Under the pieces are notes generated by a model. The model worked only from the letters and a program-made list of their open reading frames with translations, had not been told where the DNA came from and did not search any database. The position numbers were made by a program, and so were the translations under genes. A stretch of DNA of 64,000 nt. It comes from Acanthosepion lycidas. Taxonomy: Eukaryota > Mollusca > Cephalopoda > Sepiida > Sepiidae. Positions 1 through 11,742 of the stretch are shown piece by piece (the first letter of the stretch is position 1; each line of letters starts with the position of its first letter). The DNA lies in assembly GCA_963932145.1 (NCBI GenBank), contig OZ010577.1:19220686-19284685 (forward strand). The letters run 5' to 3'.

Positions 1-930
1 TGTTGTGCTTTGACAATCACAAAAAAGGATTGATTTATCAAAATTTAAACATTTCCGGCATACTGTCAGGTTTTACATAAGCTAATGTTTACACAATAAA
101 AATAGTATTAACCAACCAATTTGGGTTTAAAAAAAAAAAAAATTCAGGATATATTCACAGTTCTATCAAAACTTATTTTGAGTAGCCAATAATAGTGCTA
201 CTGGGGTACAAATTGCAGATAACTTTAAGCAAAAAGTGAGTCACAACACACAGCACATTCATTGATCCTTGTGTTTAGAGTTGTGTAGATGCAGACCAGT
301 CTGTATATACATGAACCATGCTGAGAATGTTTTCAATGAGCAGATAAGCATCAGGATTAGACTTTGTATTAATGAAAGGTTATCTGAACCTGAGTTTCAC
401 TTCCTTCTGAACAAATTGGATCGCTGCAATGTTTGTAAAATGAGCCAGTGTAATCACTGATGATTTTAGTAACATTCTGCTCAAAAGCATTAAGCCTGTC
501 TTTCATACAGTCACCCCATCTATCGATGAAAACTACCACCTTTTTAATATTTTAACAATGGTCAAAATTTTAAAGCAACTTCAGAGGCATTGTATATAAT
601 TTTGCAAGATGTGTATATTATATTGACTTTATTGTATAAATATTTTTAAATTTTTTTTTTTTTGTTAATCTTTTGTCATTTGGTCTCATCATACAGTAAT
701 ATACGGTTTAATACTATTGTTTTGTTTTAGTGTCAAATTTGCAATAATAGTAAAATTTGACCAGTGAAATTGTATCATAATCTAAAAATTTCCTGTCCCA
801 CAGAATACACAGTGAGGCCCTATAGCAAACAATTTTAAATTTTTATATGGCTAAAAATTTACTAAAGAACTATCAACACTTTCACATATAATTTTGATTT
901 AATTATTGTTGTACTTAAAGTTGCCTTTGT
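1..930. other. AT-rich non-coding DNA, no gene seen
   Basis: Unique-looking AT-rich sequence with short A and T runs (about 129-141, 651-663). Open frames are short and lack any recognisable protein signature. Confidence 0.6.
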
Positions 931-934
931 TTTA

Positions 935-990
935 TTAGGTTGGTGCAAAAATAATGACGTAATAATGTTCTTTTTAAGTTCACCTTTTTA
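935..990 (+). mobile_element. Single terminal end of a mariner-type MITE
   Basis: After a TA at 933-934 the sequence TTAGGTTGGTGCAAAAATAA appears, the same end as the complete MITE at 50699-50797, followed by the family's TGACGTAATAATGT. No matching right end is found in the next 2 kb, so this copy is truncated or its other end has decayed. Confidence 0.7.
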
Positions 991-1159
991 TCTAATAATA
1001 TAAATATTTTATAAAAATGACTATTTTAAACACATTTTTTGTTTGTTTTTTTTTTTTTGTTTTTTTTTAATATTTTTTAAAAAGTTTACAATTTTAGGAA
1101 AAATAATCCTGCAAGGCCTATTTTCAAGGAAATTCTGTTTAAAAAGACTTTTTCTTTCT

Positions 1160-1161
<2 letters not shown>

Positions 1162-1193
<32 letters not shown>
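1162..1193. repeat. Poly-T tract (32 T)
   Basis: Uninterrupted T run following a CTT-rich stretch. On the minus strand it would be the poly-A tail of an old retrocopy or simply a slippage-prone tract. Confidence 0.9.
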
Positions 1194-1198
<5 letters not shown>

Positions 1199-1294
1199 GA
1201 CTGGGAACTGTAAAAGTATCTCTATGCTCATTCCTGGAACTGATAACAGTTAATTGCAAAACAGTGACAGTAAAATGTCCCTAGCCCTATCTCA

Positions 1295-1545
1295 ATATTA
1301 CTGATGATCGGGTACATCCTTGAAGGAGTTGTACAAGAATGGCTTTAGTCATATGAAAACTTCAATTTGATGTCCTGTCCATTAGACTCCCCAGATCTTA
1401 ATCCCATTGAGCACTTATGTTGGACCAACTGCAAAACCTCTGTCTCATATTTGTAGCAGTTAAAAGAGCTGCTGTTAATATTCTGGTAACAAATTTCAGA
1501 TAAAATCTTGAAGGGTTTTTTAGAGTCAATAGCTGATTAGGTAAA
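1295..1545 (+). mobile_element. Tc1-like transposase relic (C-terminal part)
   Basis: A conceptual translation from about 1328 gives VVQEWL, then after a stop SYENFNLMSCPLDSPDLNP followed by IEHLCW. This is the Tc1 transposase signature around the last acidic residue of the DD34E triad (SPDLNPIEHLW) with the preceding VVQEW segment in the right order and spacing. The frame has an in-frame stop and no full-length ORF, so it is inactive. No terminal inverted repeats were identified. Confidence 0.8.
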
Positions 1546-2439
1546 ACTGGTTCACCAACTAATGCTTACAACCTTCATTTACCTTGGGCCATAAGTTTAG
1601 GTGGTGAGGTAAAATGAGTTTTATCATTCTGGATTTGAGAAAACTGTTTAGTTTTTTTTACTAAATAAGTGCATATATTTCCTATCAATGCAGAGGTTTG
1701 ATATGAAGGTTGTTTTTTTTTTTTTAAAGCTGGCCTTTCTTTCCTAGAAAAATAGGTATGAGTGTGAGCTGGAAAGTTCACAGCCTGACCAAGATATAAA
1801 TATAAGTAGATACACCTGTTGGTAGACAAAAACATGCAAGTGTACCAGATGTTGTATTTAACCTTTCAACCACCCCTCGTACAATTTTTTTTTTCTTTTA
1901 ATCCACTTTCTATTTGACCTTATACCAGACTCAATCTCGTCTTAGTAAATAACAATATCTAACAGGCTTGTTGTAATGGCTGAAGCAATTTATTTTTGAA
2001 ACTGACACTTCCACTTGAAAAATTGGTGGTGCACAGTCTTCTTACCTTAATTCCTCCATTTCTCAAGGTCACTAAATGTCAGTTAACTGCATTATGGTTT
2101 GAAAAATACATACTGTTGACTCCAGTCTAATATTCTGTACTTTTATCTATCCTCTTCTATTAGGTTTGAATAGAAGTCCAGCATTTTATACTTAAAAAAA
2201 AAAAAAAAAAAAAATTGCAGAAAAATCCATCATTAATTACAAAAAAACAAATGGAGGTGACCACAAAACAAATTTAGCTACATTAACTAAATTCAGACAA
2301 TTCAATTGTGAGTTCAATCCATAGGTCGGGTAGTGCTGAAACAAGGTGAGCATTACTATATAAGGACTAAATGAGATAACCCTACACATGGTCATTGGAA
2401 CAAGAACAATTTACCTGCATAAATTAAAGGGTTAAATTT

Positions 2440-2595
2440 AGAATCCCCTGAAAGTTACACAGCTCAACAAGCACCTGATAAAGGCCAGAGTGCACAACTG
2501 AAAAATTGTGATAACAAAGATGAGAATAATAGTTCATATGTAAATAATGTAAACACATCATCCCAGAAATTCAGACAAAAAGTCACACTTTATAT
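2440..2595 (+). repeat. Dispersed repeat family C, copy 1
   Basis: Shares the string pattern 'aaaattgtgataacaaagatgag' through 'gtaaataatgtaaac' and 'catcccagaaatt' with 15670-15790 and 17950-18110. It ends near a frameless AT-rich stretch. The family is unassigned; it has no coding signature. Confidence 0.6.
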
Positions 2596-2743
2596 AATTT
2601 GAATTTTTAAAAAATTTTGAATGTTACTGGCATCATTTATTCCTATTCATACCTTTCCTAAGGCTATTACTGCAAAGTGAATGTAGATTTGTGAACTCTG
2701 ATTCTATTTTCTTTTCTGCTAACCACTTGGATGTCAGCATCTG

Positions 2744-2745
<2 letters not shown>

Positions 2746-2784
<39 letters not shown>
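2746..2784. repeat. Poly-T tract (39 T)
   Basis: The longest pure T run in the first 10 kb, produced by slippage or an ancient poly-A tail on the other strand. Confidence 0.9.
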
Positions 2785-2785
<1 letters not shown>

Positions 2786-4970
2786 TAAATGTTTGCAAAT
2801 TATTTGACAGTGCAGGTTCTTGCAGTTTATTTGGTGTTGTAGTTTGGCTGGAAAAAGCAGTTTTCACTTGAAATTGACTTTTGATAACCTTGGAAGTCTG
2901 TGTCACTTATACAATGTTGATCCTCAAATCAACTTACCCTTATAGATTAATCTTTAGCCTTTAAGGTCCAGTTGTTTGACCAGCAAACAATCAGTAGCTT
3001 TATAGCTACAGATAACTTTACGCACAACATTAAACAGAATGACTATAAAAAAATAATTTACGTAAGAAAGGAAGAAAATCTGACAAAATATAATAGATCA
3101 CCAACATTTCTGTAGCCTGTGATTAAGAAAGAAAGAACACGTCAAAAAGGTTGCATCACCTAAGTGCATGCATTAAGGTGAAGGCTACAGAATTTCACCA
3201 CTAGATTATCCAAGAGACGCATGCTTTAGTGAATTAAAGCAATGGTTAAGATGAATCATTTTTTTTTTTTTTTTTTTTTTTCCTCCTGGTAAATTCAATT
3301 CCTCGATCTGGTAATGCTGAAAAAAAACTAATACAAAATTTCCAAGAAGTTTAGAAAATACAAAGACAAATATCTGAAGAAAATATGAACAGTACAATTG
3401 TTGAATCATCGTTAGTTTTCAATGCAAAACTTCTGACAAAAATTACTTTGGTTTGCTTTATTGCACCTTTTACTTTTTTTTCATTTTCCCCACCTGTTGG
3501 TGGGCAATATGAATTGGCATAAATGAAATTGACCAGGAGTAGATAATCACAGCAAGGTTTTAACCAATGAGAACTAATTAAACTGTATTAAATCCTTCAC
3601 AACTAAATATATTCCCAACCTTGTTGGCATCATCCCTACTTTTGCCTAACTGGGTTGACAGAATGGCTATGGCTGGATAACTTCAAGCTTGTTACTAGAA
3701 GTTATTTATGGACCAAGAAGCAGGCTTGTTTTAAATACAGTTCAACCAAGCTTCTTGGTCAAAAAACTTAGAGAAAACTCTTGAGGATCAACAAATAACC
3801 ATCTGGTTTTAAAACAATAGATATATTCAGTCAACAAATTTTAATTATTTCACGGATACATCTTGTTGATATCTGGGCAATTCTCAGTATAAGTTAGTGA
3901 AGAGAGTGACTCTTTGGTTGAATGCTGTCATGAATAGGTAGCTGAAATTGTAGCTGTATTGCAACCACTACCCACAATCCCAAGGTCAATTCTTAAATGT
4001 TCAGGCAGATGTGTAATGAATGCACATGCATAATACCTGCCAAGTAAATATTAAAGAATTCACAAATACTTTCCTGTATTCCATGATAAATCAATTTCCT
4101 TGGACTGTTAGAAATACATTTGGTTGCCTCCAAGACTGGGTTTGAAATTTCCATTATAGATACCATAAATAAAACTATTTTTGGAAATGACTGTGAAATA
4201 CTAGTTTGTTTTTGTGGGGTTTTTGATTGTTTTATTTTTGTTGTTGTTTTTAATTATGTTGTTTGATTGTTAATCTTTCTATGGTTGAAATTGCCAAAAA
4301 CTTAATTTGTTAAATCTGAAAGAAAAAGAAAAAAAATCATTAGACACTTAAACTTAATTCACATTTAAAATCAGTCCAAGTTATTGGAACACCTTTTAAT
4401 ACCATTATCATTTACATACAAGCGATTATTCAAGGTTTTTGATTGAGTGAAATATGACAAGAGAAAAATTTTTTTAGTTAACCATGCCCTAATAGTCAAT
4501 GGTAAGAGTGAGAGGGTTTATATCGGAAGAAAATATGTCACCACTTATTATTTATTTGTAATTAATCCCATCTGTTAATTTGATTCTGTTGGGAGTTTTT
4601 TTTTGTTCTAAAAGGTAGTGCTTATTGAAGATTTCATGAATTCATTAATAAAAAAATTGTTGATGCAAAAAGTCGAATTAAAAGTGTAAAATAGGGCCAC
4701 CATGTGAATGTCGAATTGCTGGCCATCACTGATTCCACATCACTTGATTCAACTCACAATTCATACTTTTAGAGTAAGTGTTTGTTTTTTTTTGTTTTTT
4801 TTTTTCATTCAATCCAGAATTTCAAGATTCTATCCATTTACTTGGTGTTGAATGATTCATTATAAATTCCTTGAACTTTCAACAGATTTTTGCTTCTTTC
4901 TCAATAACTGACATATGAATGATTGTAGAATTCAAACTGCTTCTTGACTAACCAATCCCAAAGCTTGTGT
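2785..4970. other. Non-coding DNA without recognised features
   Basis: AT-rich sequence with a poly-T run near 3259-3281 and scattered T/A tracts. No conserved coding segment, RNA gene or repeat shared with the rest of the window was recognised. Confidence 0.55.
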
Positions 4971-4972
4971 GT

Positions 4973-4996
4973 GCACACACACACACACACACACAC
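4973..4996. repeat. (CA)n microsatellite
   Basis: Alternating CA following TGTGTG, so the ends form a small TG/CA palindrome. Confidence 0.9.
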
Positions 4997-5408
4997 TGCT
5001 GTTTCATTGATTTAAACTTGAATGAATTACATCTGGTGTTTTATGCATTTGACTCTGAACTGACAATCATATCTTGATAAGCCACTTCCAGGATTATATG
5101 TAGGCAACAGAAAAGTAAATGAAAATTCTGAGTAATATCTGTGGCTTTAACATAATCTGAAGTGATTTCTTATAGCTTTATCCAGATAAAGTACCAATTT
5201 AGATGGTTAATCTGTATTGATCAGCAAAGTATGAACTTGATGCAAATTAAAAAATATTGTTTTAAATTTAGTATATTTATAACACAGTGTGCTCAACAAT
5301 GAAGATAGATCATTCATATATGTAGACAGGAATCAACTATGTCTGTTGGCTGTCAGTTTCATGTGTCTGTACAACCTTTAGACCAAATACCACTACTCCT
5401 TTAATGAG

Positions 5409-5410
5409 CG

Positions 5411-5463
<53 letters not shown>

Positions 5464-5464
5464 G
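5409..5464. repeat. (CA)n(TA)n(CA)n compound microsatellite
   Basis: A central TA array bounded on both sides by CA runs. The array is alternating purine-pyrimidine throughout and could extrude as cruciform or Z-DNA. Confidence 0.9.
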
Positions 5465-5754
5465 TTTTCAATGGGTCAGGTGATTTTCAACCTGGGGAGG
5501 TATTCCTAAGACTTGTGAATGAAATTGGGTAGATGCAACTGTTCAGAAACCATCAATGGTTGTGATCACAGGTTTGGGCATACTCGCCTAATTCAAAAAC
5601 ATTGATTCCTCCCCTCACCCTGATAGTATGTTTTCTGCCAGAAAGGTATGCTCAACATAGATGCACTAAAAACAACAAAAGGTATCTGTAATACATTTTG
5701 GTTAGCAACCTTGGCAGACAGGTGTACACAAAAATCAAAAGGAGCTGGCCATGT

Positions 5755-5782
5755 TTATATATATATATATATATATATATAA
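5755..5782. repeat. (TA)n microsatellite
   Basis: Alternating TA with AT-rich flanks. Confidence 0.9.
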
Positions 5783-6514
5783 ATATAAATTTGGGATAGT
5801 GTGGGGGGAGGATATCTATTTCCCTTCAATTGATGTTTTATATTCTATTTCTTATTGTAGCTGTCATGGACTACATCACATCTGTTGCAATCAGTTTTAA
5901 AGTTTTTTCTCCTAATGACTCATTTCTGACATATTGGTCTTATTTAACTACTAAACACTCGGTAACATTTTAGTCAACATAAAATGGTGTTTTCAAGGGA
6001 AGAAGGAAAGATTAAAAGTTTGCAATTCATTAAAAAAAAAACAAAAAAAAACAGGAATACATTCACTTAGTAATCTGTAAACATTCAAAGATTCTAAAAG
6101 ACTCTGAAATTGATATTTCTGTTACATTGTCTATAGCAGTAGTAAATGCATTAGTAGAAAGTGTGTGACATATGGTCGATTTCATGTAAGGTGCCCATAT
6201 GTGTGCATATGGGCCAAGGATAAAATTACCCAGTCTTCATGAACACTGTCATACAGGCATCAGACTACTTTGACCCTCCTCTTCTAGTGCAATGAGTTAG
6301 AGGTTGCCACTGGGTTTGATCTCTGGGGCAAGGATTTTCTTATTACAAAGCCATGAACTGCACATAGTCCAAACACAGCAAAGGAAACCATACGATATTT
6401 TAATTGCTACCCAAAAGCTGATTAGTGTTCTACTTGCCACAAATATAGTTCACCCAGTGAGGCTTTGACATGGTCACAATGTACTCGTTTCAAATTTCTA
6501 TGTGCTGTGTCCTT

Positions 6515-7125
6515 GCAGGATATTGGTGATCATGGCTCTCTACAATCTCCTGTCCTTTGTAGCTTTTTAATAAATTTTATCTTTTTGTTATCTCTCCTAA
6601 ACCTTGTTCAGTCATCTATTCATTAAAGTTCACTAGGTAGGTTATGCACTGCTTTCCTCAATTCCACTTAACTTCCTGTGAGTATCATTTTCCAAGCCAT
6701 CTTTTCTCATTATGTGCCTTAGAAATTTCAATTCTCTTTCTGGTGTTGAGTATAAGTGTCCTTTTTGATTCTATTTTCTCTAAGATTTTGTCATTGCTTC
6801 AATATTCGACCATTGATAATTCTCAGCATCCTTCTGAAGAAACACATTTCTGTGCCTCAAGCCTCTTCATCTGCGAGGAGATTGTCCTGCATTCACTGCC
6901 ATACAGGAAGACTGATATTGCATAACGGTTCAGTACTCTTTTTCTTTGTTTCTAAAAAAAATTTTCTAGTTCTTAATATTTTGCTTGGCTTTTGGAAAGC
7001 ATCTTTCACTATGCCAATACATTTCTGGATTTCAGTATAAGATTTTCCGTCCTCTGTTAAAACATTTCCCAGATATTTAAATCGTTGGACTCTCCAAATT
7101 ATAATTTGCATGTTGGGCTATCCCT
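6515..7125 (-). mobile_element. LINE fragment, reverse transcriptase C-terminal end
   Basis: Minus-strand translation at about 7111-6893 includes RFKYLGNVLTEDGKSYTEIQ followed by IVKDAFQKPSKILRTRKFF. This is the conserved segment after the reverse transcriptase domain in a common animal non-LTR retrotransposon family. Further toward 6520 come broken frames of the usual tail (a KLQRTG... segment, then a GDC-like end near 6530). The copy is 5'-truncated and multiply frame-broken. Its orientation puts the 3' end at about 6515. The exact clade (RTE-like or jockey-like) cannot be fixed by eye. Confidence 0.88.
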
Positions 7126-7408
7126 TAATCTGTTTTTTATTTATTTTTTTTTTTTAAATATGGAAATCATATGGGAGAAAGATTTTTCACAAACTTTGAA
7201 AACGTCTGAGGAATTCAGATATTTCTTATGTTATTCTGCTATAATATCTCTTTTGATGCAAGATAATCATTGCTTTTACTACCACCATCTATAAATGGCC
7301 TTGAATTTGTAGAAAATTATGCATTTTATGTTTTTTTGTTTCTTTGCTTTAATAAATTGTCTATATAAGAGGTAACTCTTAAAGGAGTATACCAAAATAA
7401 CATGCTAT

Positions 7409-7432
7409 AAAAAAAAAAAAAAAAAAAAAAAA
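7409..7432. repeat. Poly-A tract
   Basis: Uninterrupted A run in non-coding DNA. Confidence 0.9.
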
Positions 7433-7969
7433 GTACTCCATGCAGAGCATTTATATATTTATCATAATCCATTGTACAGATCACTGACAACAATTATCAG
7501 TTTTTAGCATGCAGTCAACAGGCAGTCAGTTCCTGTGCCTTTTTTTTTTTTTCCTACACTTGTAAACAGCAATTTGACTTTCAGCTAATAAGTATTTTCT
7601 TTGATTTTAGTTAGTGAGTACACTATATGTATTTGCCAGCTACCCTCATTATAACAACTTGAGTTAGTAGGGCATAAATGTGTATATATCACTAACAGAT
7701 CAAGACTGAACAGACTGGTAGTTGTAGTTGGTCATATGTATACTGGATTATTGTGATACGTACACACACACAGGAGAAAAATTTATCTGTGTCAACACAA
7801 GCAGTAACAAAAAGGTAAAATTGCCTCACAGAAATTTAGAGACAATTAATCTGTAAAAAGGATCACATCAAATCTGAACCAAAAACACAAGTGCTTCCAA
7901 AAGAAAATGTACTTTCATCCAGAATATCTTGATGTTTGCAATTGTTGCTAAACATTTCTTCTGCAGCAC

Positions 7970-8465
7970 AATATGGTGCCAAAATAATGGTAAATAGCAC
8001 AAACGGTAACACCTGTGTCAGCATTACCATGAACGGGAATTCACTGGATGAAGTGTTCTGTTTTAAATATTTGGGAGCAATCTTGTCTGCAGATGGTACC
8101 TGCAACTTGGAAATCTAAACATGGACTGGCACAGCCAATGGCAGCGATGGCCAAATTGACAAGAATATGGAGTAACAAAATCAAATGTATATAAAGATAA
8201 AAATCACTGGTAGTCTCCATTTTCTTATATGGATATGAAACTGTTGGCAGATCCAGAGAAGGATCCAAGTGTTTGAGAACAAATACATGAGAAAACGCCT
8301 TGCTATTTTTCTATTGGAGGGTGTGGGGTGGGGGTACAATGAGTTTGTGCGCAAAAGAGTTGAAAGTTTTGTAGGACACCAGGAACCTCTTCTCAGCTCT
8401 GTCAAGAAAAGTGATGTGGTTTGGGCACATTACAAGGCACGGTAGCAATGATCTGACCCAAAATA
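7970..8465 (+). mobile_element. Second LINE family, C-terminal fragment
   Basis: A frame gives GAKIMVNSTNGNTCVSITMN and then FCFKYLGAILSADGTC, followed by broken pieces resembling MAAMAKLTRIWSNKIK, a YGYET-type segment, ENKYMRKRLAI and FVGHQEPLLSSVKK. The order matches the region after the reverse transcriptase domain of a widespread non-LTR element. It differs from the other LINE family in the window (KYLGAILSADG rather than KYLGNVLTEDG). Stops and frame changes show it is dead. Confidence 0.85.
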
Positions 8466-8627
8466 TTTGGTGGTAATGGCTCCTTTGCTTTTTCTATTTC
8501 TTACATGACTCCATATAAAAATGCTGCCTGTAGAAAAGGCAAACTCTCTTCTTATACTCATTATGAATCAAGAGTAGAACAGTGACCAGCCAGAATTAGT
8601 CCATTTTGATGTGAATAAGAAAATTTC

Positions 8628-8935
8628 TTGGCAAAGTTTAACTTTGGAGCAGGCAAAAAAAATGGTGTATCAAAAGGATATTTTTCTCTTGAGAGTTCTA
8701 TTACTGTATACTTCATTGGTAATTTTTGTTTTGGAAAGTTATTTTTAAGATATTCTTAATAAAACCATAATGTATGAAGCTTTATTAAAATTCTAAAAAT
8801 ATTTTTTTAATACGCTGAATATTACTTTGGTGATAATGGTGTCAAGGGAAAAACATTCTTTGCTCCCCCTTTTTTTTTTTCTTTTTTCTTTCTCTTTTTT
8901 TTTTTTTTACCTGGTCCTAAGTTAAACTTTGCCAA
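8628..8935. mobile_element. 308-base MITE with ~35-base terminal inverted repeats
   Basis: The left end TTGGCAAAGTTTAACTTTGG and the right end, read on the minus strand as TTGGCAAAGTTTAACTTAGG, are inverted copies. They continue as GAGCAGGC plus A-run against GACCAGGT plus A-run. No clear target-site duplication is seen. A related right end occurs near 15600-15648, including a shared internal GGTGTCAAGGGAAA. No coding capacity; superfamily unknown. Confidence 0.72.
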
Positions 8936-9089
8936 TATATTTATGGTGAAATAACATCTGCAAATTTAGGTTCAAGTTGTAAGATTTCTAGCTCATCACA
9001 TTTACAATAGAATTTTAAAATAACAGCTATCAACTGCTGGTATGATGTATGAACTGATTTATCTTTGGGAAATTCAGTTGTGGTCTTAT

Positions 9090-9175
9090 CCTTTAATTTG
9101 CTCTGTCCCATCAGGATGTAGGTGATTATAGCTCTCCACAATTTCCTACTCTTTGTTATTTTAAACAACATTTGG
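9090..9175 (-). mobile_element. LINE 3' tail
   Basis: Minus-strand translation gives SRKLWRAIITYILMGQ, the terminal segment (DRKLWRAMIAHVLKGHG-like) of the same LINE family found at 6515-7125 and 61121-62095. Only the last part survives, a typical 5'-truncated copy. Confidence 0.82.
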
Positions 9176-9639
9176 CAGCACTCTGCTGACTGATGCTAAT
9201 TTTGACCTGCATCCAAAGGGTTAGTAGATATTCTGATAAAATATTTAAAACTCATTGGTCATATTGTGATGTGGCAAAAACCTACTGTCAGAGATGCATG
9301 TCTGCTCTTTTCATTCAACATTTGTTTGAAAAGAAATCAAAGTGTTGGGCCTCTGATAGGCTGAATAGTTATTTTGGGAAAATTGTTGAATGTGACATAC
9401 CAGTGGTGCTTCAGTGTTTGGCAACAGTAGCCAGATAAACATTCCTACCTTCATAGACCAGCTTCTAGATGGCAATCTCATACAAACCCATCTCGAGATA
9501 GAGCAAATGTAATCCCAGCAGTGTCAATACAGTGTGTTGGGAATTATTTTCAATACCATTACAGGTATGTGTCCCTCTAGCCAGATTGCCACCTATAACA
9601 AAACACTGTTGTGCATACCTTCAGTTGTGTTCAGTGTTA

Positions 9640-10040
9640 CCTGGACTATTCTTCAATAATGAAAATAAGTTTTTTCATAGAGCTGGGGTGTGACATCTTT
9701 CAGAATGTATTTGTCCATAACAGGCACATTTCTCTGGTATCATCGTATGAAGTGCCATAATTGAGTTTGCATTTGGTGTTTGTGGAAGAATTGTCAACTT
9801 GCAACATTTAAATTCTGAACTGTGTTCAACCCATTCCTGTCAAAGAAATGCACTGTGCTGTTTAAGCATAGTAAGGCCTGCTCACTCTACATATGTTTTG
9901 CAAGATGTTTGACAACTTCTTTGGCCAGCATGATCATTCAAACTCTCCTATTAAACATGTTCAGTATGAGATGTAGAAGAATGTATTGCATGATGGAATT
10001 CAAAAATCTATGCTATCATATGCATGTAAGAGTACAGGTC
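9640..10040 (+). mobile_element. Tc1-like transposase relic
   Basis: Frames around 9850-9985 read VRPAHSTYVLQDV, QLLWPA and then, in a shifted frame, SPIKHVQYEM. This follows the Tc1 order NARPHTA...VQ...QLL(P)WPARSPDLSPIEHVWDEM. Upstream, NENKFFHRAG may correspond to the DESRF segment. Several stops and frame shifts are present. The ends are not identified. Confidence 0.72.
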
Positions 10041-10463
10041 CATTAAAACTGAAGGTGAATATAAAGTATATTCATAGAGAGCCTAAGTGTTGTTGCAAAA
10101 GCTCTTAGTTTAGAGACACATTTCTCTGTATATGTAATCATTTATTGTATTCCAGGTAGATTTCCTGGACACTTAATTCCAAATAAATTGAATTTATTCT
10201 GAATGTTGGAATTTTATTTTCTATCATTGTCTGTATGAAAATATTGATCTTCAGATGGTATTGAAGTGTGAAACTGACAGTTAACATGCAGTGTTGAGTC
10301 CTGTGTTCACATAAGTGTGCAGACTGATAGATATAATAATATAATACACTCTGTTTAAAGTTAATAAAAAAAATTCGTGGGTGGGGGTCTATTCTAATAT
10401 TGGTATCCACAAAAAATAATGTTTGGAGTAATAAAAATGTTGGATTAAAAATAAATCTATTTA

Positions 10464-10470
10464 GAAAAAA

Positions 10471-10525
<55 letters not shown>
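10464..10525. repeat. Poly-A followed by (TA)n
   Basis: About 24 A, then a TA array ending TATAGG. It abuts the foldback element at 10552-10780. Confidence 0.92.
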
Positions 10526-10526
<1 letters not shown>

Positions 10527-10551
10527 ATCAAACAAACCAGAAGCCAAAAGG

Positions 10552-10780
10552 ATAAAATGAAGAACAAAAAGGAAACATTTATCAATGTAACATGTTTCAC
10601 TTTTTATTAAGTCTCTGTTGGAGACTGAGAAAGAGATAGAAATCTGACTGACCAATGAAAATCAAACACAGAAATGAAAATACCAGAATTTTATTTTTTC
10701 AGTTTCTCATTCTCTGATGGAGCTTTAATAAAAGTGAAATATGTTAGATTGATAAACACTTCTTATTTGTTCTTTATCTT
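10552..10780. mobile_element. TA-flanked foldback element with hammerhead-like module
   Basis: The left arm (10552-10633, ATAAAATGAAGAACAAAAAG...) is the inverted counterpart of the right arm (10700-10780). A short spacer separates them. The right arm reads, at 10714-10739 on plus, CTGATGG then a GCTTT/AAAGT hairpin with AATA loop, then GAAA. The left arm keeps GAAAC on minus (10598-10594) but not CTGATGA. A half copy at 49560-49640 has the intact CTGATGA. TA arrays flank both sides. Probably a Penelope-derived or similar non-autonomous element; this is inference. Confidence 0.65.
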
Positions 10781-10811
10781 GTCTTATCTTTATATATATA
10801 CACATATAAAA

Positions 10812-10884
10812 AGGTTGGTGCAAAAATGACGTTTTTGACGTATTTTTTTAACGTCAAAAAACGTCATTATTTTTGCACCAACCT
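10812..10884. mobile_element. Short palindromic mariner-type MITE
   Basis: AGGTTGGTGCAAAAATGACG at the left is mirrored by ...CGTCATTATTTTTGCACCAACCT at the right. The ends match the 99-base copy at 50699-50797. The ends closely resemble those of mariner MITEs such as human MADE1 (TTAGGTTGGTGCAAAA). This copy is a shorter variant, and its left TT is replaced by A. Confidence 0.88.
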
Positions 10885-11684
10885 AATATCTATGCTGCAA
10901 TCTTTCTGACACTTTTCCTTTTATGAAGACAGTGTGTATAGAAATTGTTTGCAGTGATAGTCCTGAACATTATCAGCAAATACTTCAGCTGTTTCTGTGG
11001 GGTGTTAATTTTCACTTTTAGTATATTTTATGTTCCGTTTTTCATGTTGGGGTGTTTAAAGCATTAGAACAAAAATTAACCTCTCCCCACTGAAAATGTC
11101 TTGTGAATTAGTCTTCTCTCTTCTTTTCTTCTCTCTTTTTTTGTGGTGGGGGGGCAGGTTTTTCTTCTCTCATCCTTTTTTTTTTTTTTTTTTTCTTTTT
11201 TAAATCTCTTTTTATATAATTATGATACTTTCTCCAGATGATTAATAATAAGCCTTTCTTCTGTGCCACTTTTAACTTGATACTTTCTTCATTTTTGTTC
11301 TGTGTACCAATTTCCTCTGGGATAGAATTGGTTCTTTATAAGTCTTCCCACTTAGATACAAATTACACTTTCAATTTAACCTTAGACCTAAATGCTTTCA
11401 ATTTGTACTTATTTACCTTAAAATTATTTCCTCATTTTATTGGTCTTCAACATTTTCATTTAAATTTTATTTTTTATAACTTGTTATTGTGAAAATTGCA
11501 ATTTGTTTTGTCTGTTAATTGTTTCATTTATTTTATTCAGTTTAAATTTTATAATCATTCTTTAAACTCTTGGTGAAATGTACTTAAAAATCAAGATTGT
11601 TTCAATACTGTTCTTGGAAATTTTTCTTAAAATTTTATTTAATTATTAAATAGAGAATGGATAGATCTTTAGACTAAGTTTTAT

Positions 11685-11742
11685 ATCTCTTTTGGATGTA
11701 GGTTATCATGGCTCTTTACTACTTCCTTTTTTATATAAATGT
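11685..11742 (-). mobile_element. LINE 3' tail fragment
   Basis: TTGGATGTAGGTTATCATGG and CTCTTTACTACTTCC match the 3' end seen at 6525, 9115, 21960 and 62970 (GGATGTAGGTGATCATGGCT). Only about 55 bases are recognisable. Confidence 0.6.

Noticed and set aside
1298-1330. CTGATGATCGGG as a hammerhead-like core
   Set aside because: It lies in the Tc1-like relic and lacks a following stem and GAAA.
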